Positions 1-9,572 of a stretch of 48,143 nucleotides of DNA are shown here, piece after piece. Numbering within the stretch: position 1 is the stretch's first letter; each line of letters opens with the position of its first letter. Origin of the DNA: Planctomycetia bacterium (GTDB taxonomy: Bacteria; Planctomycetota; Planctomycetia; Gemmatales; Gemmataceae); the NCBI GenBank assembly GCA_005786805.1, contig SYCV01000104.1:1-48143 (forward strand), written 5' to 3'. Under the pieces are notes generated by a model that saw nothing but the letters and a program-made list of their open reading frames with translations, was not told the DNA's origin and did not search any database. The position numbers and the translations under genes are program-made.

Positions 1-128
1 AGGGGTACGAATCCCCAACGCAAATTAAAAAGAGTTCTCACTGAATAATTCATCGGCAAATCAAATTCATTACTTTCAAAAAAATCAGTAAATATTTCCT
101 CTTTTTCCTTTTCGTTATCTTTGGACAT
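1..128 (-). CDS. N-terminal part of an unidentified protein, cut by the window edge
   Basis: An open frame runs on the minus strand from an ATG at 128 to the left edge with no stop (42 codons seen). The start is supported by AGGTGA about 7 bases upstream, a good ribosome binding site. The visible N-terminus is very acidic and polar (begins MSKDNEKEKEE), followed by a more hydrophobic stretch near residues 30-42 (contains VRTLFNLRWGF). There is no signal peptide at the start. The gene diverges from recD2 across about 185 bases. The family cannot be recognised from 42 residues; it could be a cytoplasmic protein or a membrane protein with an acidic N-terminal tail. Confidence 0.6.
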   Translation of the reverse strand, partial: MSKDNEKEKEEIFTDFFESNEFDLPMNYSVRTLFNLRWGFVP

Positions 129-312
129 TGAAATTCACCTAGTTGGGAGGCTTAGGTTAGATGGGTTGATTCTTTGGTGGTGTTTCAGATTATTTTTAAC
201 ATTTAGTTTGTAATCTAATCATCTTTTTGATTTTTTGACTGGTTTTTACGCAACTTAATGTAACCTAGGTAAAATAGCTTCAATTGTTTAACGGCATTGG
301 ATTTTTTTGCCC

Positions 313-2475
313 ATGAATGAAATAGTTTCTGGAGTGATCGAAAGAGTTACTTTCCATAATCCTGAAAATGGTTTTGCCGTTCTTAAGGTTCATGTTCGTG
401 GGAAAATCGGACTCGTAACGGTAATTGGTAATTTGCCCTCGGTAAATGCAGGCGAATTTCTTGAGGGGGAGGGCGCTTGGGTTCAAGACCGTGACCATGG
501 TCCCCAATTTAAAGCGGTAGCTTTGCGTTGTTCACCTCCTCATACCCTTGCTGGAATCGAAAAATATTTAGGGTCAGGGCTTATCAAGGGCATTGGGCCT
601 AGTTACGCCCAGAAAATTGTTTCCGTATTCGGAGTTAAAACCCTGCAAATCATCGATGAGTCACCAAGTTTTCTTAAGCAGATAAGAGGGCTTGGACCTA
701 AAAGGATAGAACTAATACGCCAAAGCTGGCGGGAAAATAAAACCATACGGGACATCATGGTATTTCTTCAATCCTATGGCATAGGAACCGCTAGGGCTTT
801 TAGGATTTTTAAAACTTATGGGCAGGAGGCTGTCACCCTTATTAGGGAAAATCCATATCGACTAGCCAAGGATATTCGGGGCGTTGGTTTTCAAACCGCA
901 GACGAACTTGCCCAAAAACTTGGTATTAATCCCCATGGTTTGGAGAGAGCCAGGGCAGCCATTTATTATTCTTTGGAGCGCCTAGCCAGTGAGGGGCATG
1001 TTGGTGTGCCTGAGGAAGAGTTAATTGATCACGCCATCCAATTGACATCCATTCCGATGTCAATAGTTCAGGAAGCTCTTGGGTCCGAAGTGGAATCGGG
1101 CGTTGTCGTTATCGACAAGGTGTATGGTGCGAAATGGGCGTTTGCAAAAACATTGCACACTTCTGAGAAAAGCCTAGCTTCCAATCTTCTAAAATTGGCA
1201 ATGGGGGTGCATCCCCTCAGTTCAAAAAATTGTGATTATGAAATCAAAGCCATTTTGGCCAAAAGTGGTTTGGAATTGGATGAGCAACAATTACAAGCTG
1301 TCACGATGGCATCCACCAAAAAAATTCTTATTTTAACGGGTGGGCCAGGTGTTGGTAAAACCACTATCATCAGGCTGATTCTTGATTTATTTGAAAAATT
1401 TGGAAAAACTTGCGTTGTATGTGCTCCAACAGGGCGTGCCGCAAGAAGAATCGCGGAAAGCACAGGCAGGGAAGCAAAGACCATTCACCGCACCCTGGAG
1501 TTTGATGCTTCCATCGGGGGTTTCAGGCGTGATCATTCCCAACCCCTCGATGCGGACCTGGTGGTGATTGACGAAACATCCATGGTGGATACCGTTTTGA
1601 TGCACCATATGGTTCGAGCAGTGCCGCGGCATGCATGTCTATTATTGGTGGGCGATGTGGATCAGTTGCCATCAGTGGGGCCAGGTAGAATTCTCTCGGA
1701 TATGATTGATTCCAGGATGTTCAGCACAGTCAGGCTGACAAAAATTTTCCGGCAGGCCGGACGAAGTTTCATTGTTCGTGCCGCACATTCGATACTGCAC
1801 GGTGAATTTCCGAACTCTGCTCCCAATTCTGAAGGAGATTTCTTTTTTGTTGAGTCGGAGTCACCTCAACAGGTCGCGGAAAAAGTTCTCGCAATGGTCC
1901 AGGATCGGATTCCCAAAAAATTTAAATTTGATCCCATGAAAGATATCCAGGTTCTCACCCCCATGAATCGCACTGAACTGGGGGCTGGGGAATTTAATCG
2001 CAGAATGCAGGACCTTTTGAATCCGTTGGCTGGCGGGATTGAAATTGAAAGATTTGGCACAAAATTCCGAAACTCTGACAAAGTCATACAGATGCAAAAC
2101 AATTATCAAAAGGAAGTTTTTAATGGTGATGTTGGTTTTATCAGGGAAATTAATGAGTCTGAAAAAGAACTCACTGTTGACTTTGAAGGTCGCTTGGTTG
2201 TTTATGATTTTGGTGAATTGGATGAAATTTCACTCGCTTATGCCCTCACAATACATAAATCCCAAGGGTCTGAATATCCTGCTGTCGTGCTTCCGATTCA
2301 TACTCAGCATTACATGATGTTGCAAAGAAACCTGCTTTACACTGGAATTACCCGTGGAAAAAAGTTGGTCATTGTTGTTGGTACTAAAAAAGCTTTGGAA
2401 ATAGCGATATCGAGGCAGGATCATAGAAAGAGGCATACAGCCCTCGTTCAATGGCTTGTATCTGAAAATTCATGA
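313..2475 (+). CDS. recD2: RecD2-type ATP-dependent DNA helicase (RecD/TraA family)
   Basis: This is a 720-residue superfamily 1B 5'-3' DNA helicase of the RecBC-independent RecD2/YrrC class, which acts in DNA repair in the cytoplasm. The N-terminal 80 residues fit the OB-like domain, followed by helix-hairpin-helix repeats at about 85-190 (LGSGLIKGIG, IRGLGPKR, IRGVGFQTA). Walker A GGPGVGKT is at 343-350 (Lys349), Walker B VVIDETSMVD at 417-426, and the C-terminal motif with TIHKSQGSEYP at about 644 plus YTGITRGKK. Length fits the family. I take the ATG at 313; a TTG at 307 in the same frame adds two residues. No clear ribosome binding site is seen. The neighbours are unrelated, so it is probably transcribed alone from the divergent region 129-312. 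Confidence 0.93.
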   Translation: MNEIVSGVIERVTFHNPENGFAVLKVHVRGKIGLVTVIGNLPSVNAGEFLEGEGAWVQDRDHGPQFKAVALRCSPPHTLAGIEKYLGSGLIKGIGPSYAQKIVSVFGVKTLQIIDESPSFLKQIRGLGPKRIELIRQSWRENKTIRDIMVFLQSYGIGTARAFRIFKTYGQEAVTLIRENPYRLAKDIRGVGFQTADELAQKLGINPHGLERARAAIYYSLERLASEGHVGVPEEELIDHAIQLTSIPMSIVQEALGSEVESGVVVIDKVYGAKWAFAKTLHTSEKSLASNLLKLAMGVHPLSSKNCDYEIKAILAKSGLELDEQQLQAVTMASTKKILILTGGPGVGKTTIIRLILDLFEKFGKTCVVCAPTGRAARRIAESTGREAKTIHRTLEFDASIGGFRRDHSQPLDADLVVIDETSMVDTVLMHHMVRAVPRHACLLLVGDVDQLPSVGPGRILSDMIDSRMFSTVRLTKIFRQAGRSFIVRAAHSILHGEFPNSAPNSEGDFFFVESESPQQVAEKVLAMVQDRIPKKFKFDPMKDIQVLTPMNRTELGAGEFNRRMQDLLNPLAGGIEIERFGTKFRNSDKVIQMQNNYQKEVFNGDVGFIREINESEKELTVDFEGRLVVYDFGELDEISLAYALTIHKSQGSEYPAVVLPIHTQHYMMLQRNLLYTGITRGKKLVIVVGTKKALEIAISRQDHRKRHTALVQWLVSENS

Positions 2476-2608
2476 TGCTTTCACGGGATTTGTTCTTTAA
2501 ATTAAAAGTGTCGGTCTGCCAACAAACCCCTTTTAAATTGATGCTGTTTTAGGTTAATATAAACATACTAATTAGATTGAATTCCTTCCTACCTGATTGG
2601 GGTGATCT

Positions 2609-5600
2609 ATGTTTGTCAGAAAAATTTCACCATTGGTTTTATTGGTCGGTTTTTTGGTGCCTTGTGATATCCTGGTTGCGCAAGTTCCTTTGGAAAAATC
2701 GGAATCAACTTTCACAGTGCCCAATGGATTAGAAATCAAGCTTTGGGCTTCAGAACCTTTGTTTGTTAATCCCACAACCTTTGATATTGATGAAAAGGGA
2801 AGAACTTGGGTTTGTGAGGCTGTCAATTACAGAAGGAAATTACGAAATCAACCGCCCCTTAGATCCGAAGGTGATCGAATTGTCATCGTTGTTGACACTG
2901 ATGGCGATGGCAAAGCTGATAAAGCGACCACTTTCTATCAGGCTCCCCATGTCATGTCTCCACTTGGCATAGCTGTTGTGAAGGATATGAAAGGCCCAGG
3001 ACGAAAGGTTTATTATTGCCAATCACCAGACATCATGGTCCTTGAGGATAAGGATGGTGATGATAAGGCTGATGGGCCTCCCACAAAATTATTGACTGGT
3101 TTTCAGGGGATTGATCATGACCATGGCGTTCATGGTATTTCGATTGGTCCAGATGGTAAATTGTATTTTTCTGTTGGTGACGCCGGGGTGCGGGACCTGC
3201 AGTCCGCCAACGGCAAAGGTAAAAAGTGGACTTCCAACACCACCGACCTCCGTGCCGGCACCGTCTGGCGCTGTGATACCGATGGTAATAATCTTCAACT
3301 CGTAGCCCACAATTTTAGAAACAATTACATGCCTGCGATTGATAGTTACGGAACTGTTTTTATCAGCGACAATGACGACGATGGAAATCAACAGACCCGT
3401 ATTTGTTATGTCATGCCTGGTGGTAATTTTGGATACCATCCCCGAGGTCCCGGTCAGACTCACTGGCATGAGGAAGAACCTGGGGTCGTTCCCAAGATAT
3501 TGCGTACTTTTTTTGGCAGTCCCACCGGTATGTGCATGTATGAAGCACAATTGCTCCCTGCGAGTTATCAGGGGCAACCCCTGCATACTGATGCTGGCCC
3601 CAGAAACCTCCGATGCTATCACACCAAAATTGATGGTGCAGGATTCTCCGTTGAGCAGGAGAACATGATTTCCAGCACGGATGGATGGTTTCGTCCAAGT
3701 GATGTGAAAGTTGCGCCGGATGGATCTGTATATATTGCAGATTGGTATGACCCGGGTGTGGGCGGGCATGGCATGGGAGACACAACAAGGGGGCGGATAT
3801 ATCGCTTAGCACCCAAGGGTCATAAATCCAATGTCCCATCCATTGATTATTCCACGAATGATGGAATTGTTGCTGCTCTTTCATCCGGTTGTAATGCGAC
3901 TCGATTCATAGCTGTCCAACATATTCTGGCTATGGATCCCATCAAAAGAAACCAAGTTGCAAAGATTATATTTTCAGACCCTGAGATAACTCGAAAGCCT
4001 TGGGTTGCAGCCAGAATTCTTTGGTTTGTTGATTTTCCCAAGGAGCTTCCAAGTGGACTTGATCAGCGGGAGGAATTTAAGTGGCTTGAAATTCGGAAGC
4101 TGGTGAACGCCCATCCCGGATTGGTGGGACTGAATTCTGATGAAAAATCCCGTGTGGACTTCCTCGCTGCAAATGGTGGCCCGGGTGTCGCTCGTGAACT
4201 TTTGGTTAGCCTCCGTGATTCCGATGATCAAAACTCCAGAAAATGGTTTTATGACCTTGCTAAAAAATATGATGGAAAAGATGTTTTTCTTTTGAAGGCA
4301 ATCGGCGTTGCTGCTGGTGCTGATCCTAGTCATCGTGAAATTGTGCTAGCTGATTTTCAAAAACAATTCACCTCGTGGTCTCCTGCTGTTGGTGATCTCG
4401 TTTTTGAATTGCGACCCAAAGGTATGGTTTCCGGGTTGGGTGATATGCTTTCCAAGACTGATATACCGCTGGAGCAGAAACTTAAAATTTTAAACATCCT
4501 CGCTTCGAATAACAGTCCTTCCGATGCGCAGGCCTTCTTAACACTTGTTAATTCCAAGACCGATATTGAGGTTCGTGAGAAAGCGGTGGAGTGGCTCAAG
4601 ATATTCCTGCCCGGAAAATGGTCCTCGACGGCTTCCACCCCCGAACTTGCTAAAACCGTCAATGAGTTGCTTTCCGGTAATGCAGATGATCAACGGATAG
4701 GCCTTGGGATTGTCGAGGCTGCAAAGCCCAAGGGATTTGCGGACAAAGTCAGCAGGCTGGCTTTGGAGAGCAAAGATGTCCGGGTTCAAAAACAGGCTGT
4801 TGTTGCATTGGGAACGCTGGCGGAGAAACAATCCGTGGAAACCCTCAGGAAAATTCTTCAGGATAATAACAATCTCTCCCAGGATTCTGCGAATGCTTTA
4901 GCTGCCCTCGGGCAGAACAAAGGCAAGGGAGCAGGTTTTCAGGATGCAATCATCGCTCTTCAATCGGTTTTTAATGACCAGTCAGCACCCGTCTCAAAAA
5001 AAATAATTGTTGCCAACGCATTGGCTGGGACCAGAAACGGCTCGGATTTTCTGTTGGTTAAAGCCAGTGAAAATATGCCTGATGAATTAAAACAGGATGT
5101 TGGAAGATTGCTACGCAACAGTCCTTTCCAAGATTTAAGAAATAAAGCCATGATTGCCTATCCCGCACCGGGCAAACTTGATCCGAAAAAATTACCCGCT
5201 TTAAGCTTGCTCGCCCTTAAAAAAGGTGATGTTGTCCGCGGTAAATCTCTAATGAATTCTAGCGGTAATTCTCAGTTGCAATGCTTGAAATGTCACACGG
5301 TTCAGGGGAATGGCGGGGCTATTGGCCCTGACCTTTCCATGATAGGCAAAAAAGCCACCAAGGAAAACCTTTATGAATCCATCATAAATCCCAGCAAGGC
5401 AATTGCTGATCAGTATCTGACTTGGATAATTGAAACCAAAAAGGGACAGGTTCTTACTGGCTTGATTGTGGAGGAATCGCCAGAGTTTGTCGTATTGAGA
5501 GATGGGAATGGAAAAGATTATAAGATTGAAAGAAAATATGTTGAATCCAAGGCTAAAGGACCAAACTCCCTGATGCCCTCCGATTTGATCAATAGTATGA

Positions 5601-6142
5601 CTGAACAGGATCTGGTTGATCTGGTCGATTATCTTGCAACTCTTCAAACAGCATCATTCACACCCGATTGGTTTCATATCGTGGGGCCGTTTGAGAATGG
5701 TCCCGCGGATGCGAATTTTGAAAAACAAGGCGAACCGGAGACAAAGGTTGATTTGGAGAAAAAAATCAACGGCAAGTCTGGTTCAATTGGCTGGTCCAAA
5801 ATTCGAACTGCCTCAAATGGGTATTTGAATCTCGCGTTGCATTTTTCACCAGATAACAAGGAGATTATCTCCTACCTTTACCAGGTTATTGATTCTCCAA
5901 TCGATCAGGATGCCACTATCCTGGTTGGTGCCGATGATTGCGTCAAGATTTGGTTGAATAATGCTGAGGTTTTCAAGGACAAGAATCATTTTGCGGCTCA
6001 GCCAGCAAGGAACTCTGTTCCAATCAAGCTCAAAAAGGGTTTGAATCCCGTGTTGATCAAGATTAATAACGGGGATGGTGAGCATGGATTGTTCTTTTCC
6101 ATAAGCAGCAAGGAAATCGTGAAGATAGCATCGAAGAATTAA
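2609..6142 (+). CDS. PVC-type membrane-bound dehydrogenase-like protein with HEAT repeats and cytochrome c domain
   Basis: A 1177-residue exported protein of the kind expanded in Planctomycetes and Verrucomicrobia (TIGR02604 N-terminus plus TIGR02603 heme domain). Residues 1-24 are a signal peptide (MFVRK then a hydrophobic core ending LVAQ). A six-bladed-propeller-like region spans roughly 30-400, with acidic D-x-D-x-D-G loops (VVDTDGDGKADK, FISDNDDDGN) that could bind calcium. HEAT-like helical repeats cover about 410-860. The heme motif CLKCH is at 892-896 and the candidate distal Met is Met989 (SLMPSDL). A C-terminal beta domain starting DWFHIVGPFENG resembles a carbohydrate-binding or PA14-like module. 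The ATG at 2609 follows GGGGTGAT. Substrate is unknown; periplasmic sugar or alcohol oxidation passing electrons to the heme is an inference. Confidence 0.88.
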   Translation: MFVRKISPLVLLVGFLVPCDILVAQVPLEKSESTFTVPNGLEIKLWASEPLFVNPTTFDIDEKGRTWVCEAVNYRRKLRNQPPLRSEGDRIVIVVDTDGDGKADKATTFYQAPHVMSPLGIAVVKDMKGPGRKVYYCQSPDIMVLEDKDGDDKADGPPTKLLTGFQGIDHDHGVHGISIGPDGKLYFSVGDAGVRDLQSANGKGKKWTSNTTDLRAGTVWRCDTDGNNLQLVAHNFRNNYMPAIDSYGTVFISDNDDDGNQQTRICYVMPGGNFGYHPRGPGQTHWHEEEPGVVPKILRTFFGSPTGMCMYEAQLLPASYQGQPLHTDAGPRNLRCYHTKIDGAGFSVEQENMISSTDGWFRPSDVKVAPDGSVYIADWYDPGVGGHGMGDTTRGRIYRLAPKGHKSNVPSIDYSTNDGIVAALSSGCNATRFIAVQHILAMDPIKRNQVAKIIFSDPEITRKPWVAARILWFVDFPKELPSGLDQREEFKWLEIRKLVNAHPGLVGLNSDEKSRVDFLAANGGPGVARELLVSLRDSDDQNSRKWFYDLAKKYDGKDVFLLKAIGVAAGADPSHREIVLADFQKQFTSWSPAVGDLVFELRPKGMVSGLGDMLSKTDIPLEQKLKILNILASNNSPSDAQAFLTLVNSKTDIEVREKAVEWLKIFLPGKWSSTASTPELAKTVNELLSGNADDQRIGLGIVEAAKPKGFADKVSRLALESKDVRVQKQAVVALGTLAEKQSVETLRKILQDNNNLSQDSANALAALGQNKGKGAGFQDAIIALQSVFNDQSAPVSKKIIVANALAGTRNGSDFLLVKASENMPDELKQDVGRLLRNSPFQDLRNKAMIAYPAPGKLDPKKLPALSLLALKKGDVVRGKSLMNSSGNSQLQCLKCHTVQGNGGAIGPDLSMIGKKATKENLYESIINPSKAIADQYLTWIIETKKGQVLTGLIVEESPEFVVLRDGNGKDYKIERKYVESKAKGPNSLMPSDLINSMTEQDLVDLVDYLATLQTASFTPDWFHIVGPFENGPADANFEKQGEPETKVDLEKKINGKSGSIGWSKIRTASNGYLNLALHFSPDNKEIISYLYQVIDSPIDQDATILVGADDCVKIWLNNAEVFKDKNHFAAQPARNSVPIKLKKGLNPVLIKINNGDGEHGLFFSISSKEIVKIASKN

Positions 6143-6163
6143 TGCAATTTAAAGTTCCAGGAA

Positions 6164-7948
6164 TCAATCTTTTTTGATTTCATCATTAGGAATTGCATAA
6201 GTATCTTTGAGCCCGATGATTGTGCGATTTGCCAAAACCGCATCCTGCAAATATTTTCTGGTAAGCCTGTGCTCAGTTAGTGTTTCTTTTGGGATGATGA
6301 TGGGGTTTCCCACGACGATTTTTATCTCTTTGAAAAAATCCATCTTTTTATTTGCGAAGGGTGGGCCTTTGAAATAAGAAGCATAACTTCCCCATGCTCC
6401 CTCCAGCCAAATTGGAACAATCGGCGTCTCCGGAAGCTGGGTTAGTATGTGCCATATTCCCTGCCCAAACGGAAATAAAAGTTGGTCTTCTTTTTTTCGA
6501 AGTCGTGCCTCCGGGAATATTAAAAGGGATTCGCCTCTTTTTAATGCTTCTATGGCGTCATTTAATTCCGGCGCTTCCCTCCTGAATGTGGCTGCCTCCA
6601 CCCTGATTGCTTTCACCACCTTGGACATCAGCCAATGAATTACAGGCAGGTCATAAAACACACTTGTCATCATTGGTATTATTCTTCGGCTTACAACTTT
6701 TCCAATCAAGAATGGGTCAAGATACGATGCGTGGTTCGCGATAACGATAACTGGACCACGGTCTGGTATTTTTTCAATTCCGGGACCGTGAGTGCTAATC
6801 CTGTAAGGGATGATTAATGCAATGGAAAGTAATTGCTCCAGAAACGCGCGAAGAGTCACCCATGCCATGATGATCCCGCCTATGAAAACTATCATGCCTG
6901 CATGCAGTGGGGTAAGTTTGATCAGGTGAAAAAAACAACCAAAAACAATTGCTAAAATCCACGGTCCTGAGTTGAATAATAAAGTTGATGAAATAGAGGG
7001 TTGCAAGTTTTCAGGTCGACAAGCCCTGTGGCAGCAAGCGATTGTGTTCGTAACTCCCAAAGCACCAATTGTTAAAACAATTAGCATGTTTGAAGGGTGA
7101 AAAGAGACAGCAATCAAACAAACACTCGTGACAAACATTCCCCATGGAGCCGATCCAATGGTTCTAAGCGGGTGATTTACTATGTAAAAACCAATAATTC
7201 CTATAATCCCTCCCAAAATAATAAACGAGAGGTTTTTTAAATTTTGAAATATGGGTGGAATAAGTGCAAAATCATCGGCCCCAGTAAGGGTTAAATATAA
7301 CAGGCTAAGAAACACACCTTGAACCAAGCTTCTGAATATCAATGGTGTGAAATCGTCTCTCCAGCTTGATTGATAAATTTTGTAATTGGCAGGTTCATAT
7401 GATTGCTCGGGGAATTTTCCAATCATGAAAAAAACAATCGTGCAAATCAGGCTTAAAGCTTGGGCCATGCATAGGTAATTAATTGGGAATATTGGTTCTT
7501 CGGGTGTAAGCGGGAAAAGGGTGGTTGTGAAAAGGCACCCAGCAAAAATAAAGGTGTTTAAAAGAAGGCATGCGTTATCGGTCCAGATTGCAATGATTTT
7601 GTTATTTTTAGCTGCCGGAAGCAGGGCGTTGTTCCAGAAAACTCTGCCTAATCCAACGGAAAAACCAAAAAAGATTGGGTCGGGAATATGCCCCGTCAAG
7701 CAGGAGTATAATAGGAACCCGAGTGAAAGAAGTGATGCAAAAGATGCGACTAGTAAATCTTTTTGGTTTTTTCGAACAGGATTAACCAGTCCGGAAATCG
7801 CAAAACCAACTGCAAGATGCAGAAGTGTAACATGGGTGGAATCCAGCCCAGGATGATTGGCGAAAGATGCTGAAATTATGAAGGTTAAAGCTGAAAAATC
7901 CGCCAGATTGCGAATAAAACTAAGGGCAAGGTATGCTGATGGATTCAT
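6164..7948 (-). CDS. MFS-like membrane domain fused to PlsC-type 1-acylglycerol-3-phosphate acyltransferase
   Basis: A 594-residue protein with about 370 residues of successive hydrophobic segments resembling a major facilitator (LplT-like) transporter, followed by a PlsC acyltransferase domain from about residue 385. The acyltransferase motif NHASYLD places the catalytic His406 and Asp411. The glycerol-phosphate site is FPEARLRKK (Glu480), a variant of the usual FPEGTR. The arrangement resembles the transporter plus acyltransferase halves of LplT-Aas, without the acyl-ACP synthetase part. A role in phospholipid remodelling at the inner membrane is likely: import or flip of a lysolipid and re-acylation. 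The ATG at 7948 lies 9 bases after the rhodanese stop, so it is the last gene of that operon and converges on the cytochrome gene. Confidence 0.82.
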   Translation of the reverse strand: MNPSAYLALSFIRNLADFSALTFIISASFANHPGLDSTHVTLLHLAVGFAISGLVNPVRKNQKDLLVASFASLLSLGFLLYSCLTGHIPDPIFFGFSVGLGRVFWNNALLPAAKNNKIIAIWTDNACLLLNTFIFAGCLFTTTLFPLTPEEPIFPINYLCMAQALSLICTIVFFMIGKFPEQSYEPANYKIYQSSWRDDFTPLIFRSLVQGVFLSLLYLTLTGADDFALIPPIFQNLKNLSFIILGGIIGIIGFYIVNHPLRTIGSAPWGMFVTSVCLIAVSFHPSNMLIVLTIGALGVTNTIACCHRACRPENLQPSISSTLLFNSGPWILAIVFGCFFHLIKLTPLHAGMIVFIGGIIMAWVTLRAFLEQLLSIALIIPYRISTHGPGIEKIPDRGPVIVIANHASYLDPFLIGKVVSRRIIPMMTSVFYDLPVIHWLMSKVVKAIRVEAATFRREAPELNDAIEALKRGESLLIFPEARLRKKEDQLLFPFGQGIWHILTQLPETPIVPIWLEGAWGSYASYFKGPPFANKKMDFFKEIKIVVGNPIIIPKETLTEHRLTRKYLQDAVLANRTIIGLKDTYAIPNDEIKKD

Positions 7949-7957
7949 ATTTTACTT

Positions 7958-8335
7958 TTAATGGGTTGTGAGAGGAAACCCATTTTCTCGCCATGCCCTA
8001 ATACCACCGTCCATAGAAATCACATTGGTGTATCCCATTCGAATAAGGTTTTCCGCGGAGAGGGCAGATCTAAAACCGCCACCGCAATAGAGTATGATTT
8101 CAGTTGAGCTCTGGGGGATTTTTAATTCTATATCTCTTTCTATCACACCTTTGCTGATATGAATTGATCCGGGTATGTGATCTTGGGCGAATTCACTTTC
8201 TTCGCGAACATCGACAATAATAAGCTTTTCGCCTTTGTCGAGTCGGGATTTCACATCAAAAACCGTGGTTTCTTTGATGTGTTTTTTAGCCTCCTGGGAT
8301 ATTGCCAAAAACCCGGGAGAATGATTCGGAGCCAT
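7958..8335 (-). CDS. Rhodanese-like domain protein
   Basis: A small single-domain rhodanese (about 125 residues), cytoplasmic, probably a sulfurtransferase or persulfide carrier. The active-site loop is YCGGGFRSA with the catalytic Cys at residue 84. The family hallmarks VDVREESEF, HIPGSIHI and the C-terminal GGIRAWRENGFPL are present. An in-frame ATG lies upstream at 8347; I prefer 8335 because GGGGTG sits just before it and because the protein then begins MAPNHSPGFL, like relatives I recall. It is located 28 bases after xylA and 9 bases before the acyltransferase fusion, so co-transcription is likely, but no shared pathway is evident. Confidence 0.85.
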   Translation of the reverse strand: MAPNHSPGFLAISQEAKKHIKETTVFDVKSRLDKGEKLIIVDVREESEFAQDHIPGSIHISKGVIERDIELKIPQSSTEIILYCGGGFRSALSAENLIRMGYTNVISMDGGIRAWRENGFPLTTH

Positions 8336-8363
8336 CTTACACCCCATCTAAAAGGAATCTGTT

Positions 8364-9530
8364 TTAAAGCACCCCTAGGATAAGTTCGGTCAATAATTGG
8401 TCAAGTTTCTCGTAGGGAAGTTTTCTAGATGCAAGTCCGGTTGGGTCAAAGGTCATATTTTTGAGTTTGGTAGCCGCATCCGGAGTGAATTTTGAAATGG
8501 ATCCCAAGAGGTTTTTTGATGCCCCGTGTATTTCCTTGAGAAGGCTTTGGATCTCGTTGTTTTCATTGAATTGTTTGACTTTTTCCTGCATGATTTTGTA
8601 GGTGCGAAGGTTTCGGTCTACAAAATCCCAAGGATCGGATTCAGTGCGGTAGGGGTGGCAATCAAAACCGATTGTTCCGGTGTATTTATGTTCAACAAGT
8701 AGTTTTGTGGTGAAGAATGCCTCTTTGAGATCATCACTGCCAAAGGTTAAGTCCTGATCGAAACGCAGGGGTTTTTGCCCATTCAAATGGACATCCAATA
8801 ATTTGCCAGCATCAAGCGCTTGGGCGAATTCATGGTATGGGTTCAAACCTGCCATTTTGATGTGAGCTGTTTCTGGGTTAATACCAACCATCTCTGGATG
8901 ATCCAATGTGTTGATAAAGCCCAATACGCTTCCAACTGTAGGAAGATACAAGTCGCCTCGAGGCTCATTTGGTTTTGGCTCAAGGCTGAATTTGATTTTG
9001 TATCCCTGACTGCGGACATAGTTGCAAAGGAAATTCAATGATTCCCGGAACCACTGGAAGGCTTCGATAGGATCTTTGCTTGCATCAACTTCAACACCCT
9101 CGCGACCGCCCCAGAAAACAAAGATTTCCGAACCCAGTTCGTTGGCTATATCTATGCAACGCATTACTTTTTGCGTGGCGAAGAGTCTCACCGCAGGGTC
9201 GGTGCTCGTAAAAGCGCCATCTTTGAATATGGGGTGATAAAAGTTGTTGGTCGTTGCCATGGTGGCTTTGATGTTGTTGTCTGACATGCATTTTTTTATG
9301 TCGTTAATGATTGAATCTCGCTGGGCGGGAGTTGCACCAAAAGGAATGATATCATTGTCATGGAATTCAAAGCCATAACAATTCCTGTCAGCGAGTCCCT
9401 TGATGCAGTCAAGTGCTGAGATTTCGGGCCTGGTTTGGTCGCCGAATGGATCTCGTCCCCTGTTTTGTAGGCACCAGATACCAAATGCGAATTTGTCTTC
9501 TTTGACCGGGGCATAAAAATGTGATGGCAT
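8364..9530 (-). CDS. xylA: Xylose isomerase, class I (Streptomyces-type), with altered metal motif
   Basis: A 388-residue TIM-barrel isomerase, the exact length of the Streptomyces enzyme, converting D-xylose to D-xylulose (and glucose to fructose). Conserved elements include FHDND (His57, Asp60), WGGREG, EPKPNEPRGD (Glu184, Lys186), PETAHIKMAG (Glu220, His223), FDQDLTFG (Asp258, Asp260) and FDCHPYRTE (Asp290). The segment usually reading HIDLNGQ, which supplies an Asp to metal site 1, reads DVHLNGQ (Asp246, His248), and the usual FDFKP Lys is replaced by His. The start follows AGGAAAGGA. The gene is 42 bases after a PfpI gene. No xylulokinase is in view, so activity on another sugar is possible. 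Confidence 0.88.
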   Translation of the reverse strand: MPSHFYAPVKEDKFAFGIWCLQNRGRDPFGDQTRPEISALDCIKGLADRNCYGFEFHDNDIIPFGATPAQRDSIINDIKKCMSDNNIKATMATTNNFYHPIFKDGAFTSTDPAVRLFATQKVMRCIDIANELGSEIFVFWGGREGVEVDASKDPIEAFQWFRESLNFLCNYVRSQGYKIKFSLEPKPNEPRGDLYLPTVGSVLGFINTLDHPEMVGINPETAHIKMAGLNPYHEFAQALDAGKLLDVHLNGQKPLRFDQDLTFGSDDLKEAFFTTKLLVEHKYTGTIGFDCHPYRTESDPWDFVDRNLRTYKIMQEKVKQFNENNEIQSLLKEIHGASKNLLGSISKFTPDAATKLKNMTFDPTGLASRKLPYEKLDQLLTELILGVL

Positions 9531-9572
9531 TAAAAGATCCTTTCCTATGAGAAAAATTAAAAACCCTTGAGG

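Noticed and set aside
1-22. tRNA-like T-arm at the left edge (GGGG, TACGAAT, CCCC)
   Set aside because: The loop lacks the conserved TTC, the rest of a tRNA is not in view, and the bases are inside a better-supported minus-strand coding frame with a good ribosome binding site.
3089-3769. Open frame of 226 codons on the minus strand
   Set aside because: It lies antisense inside the cytochrome gene; composition is unlike a real protein and no motif is seen.
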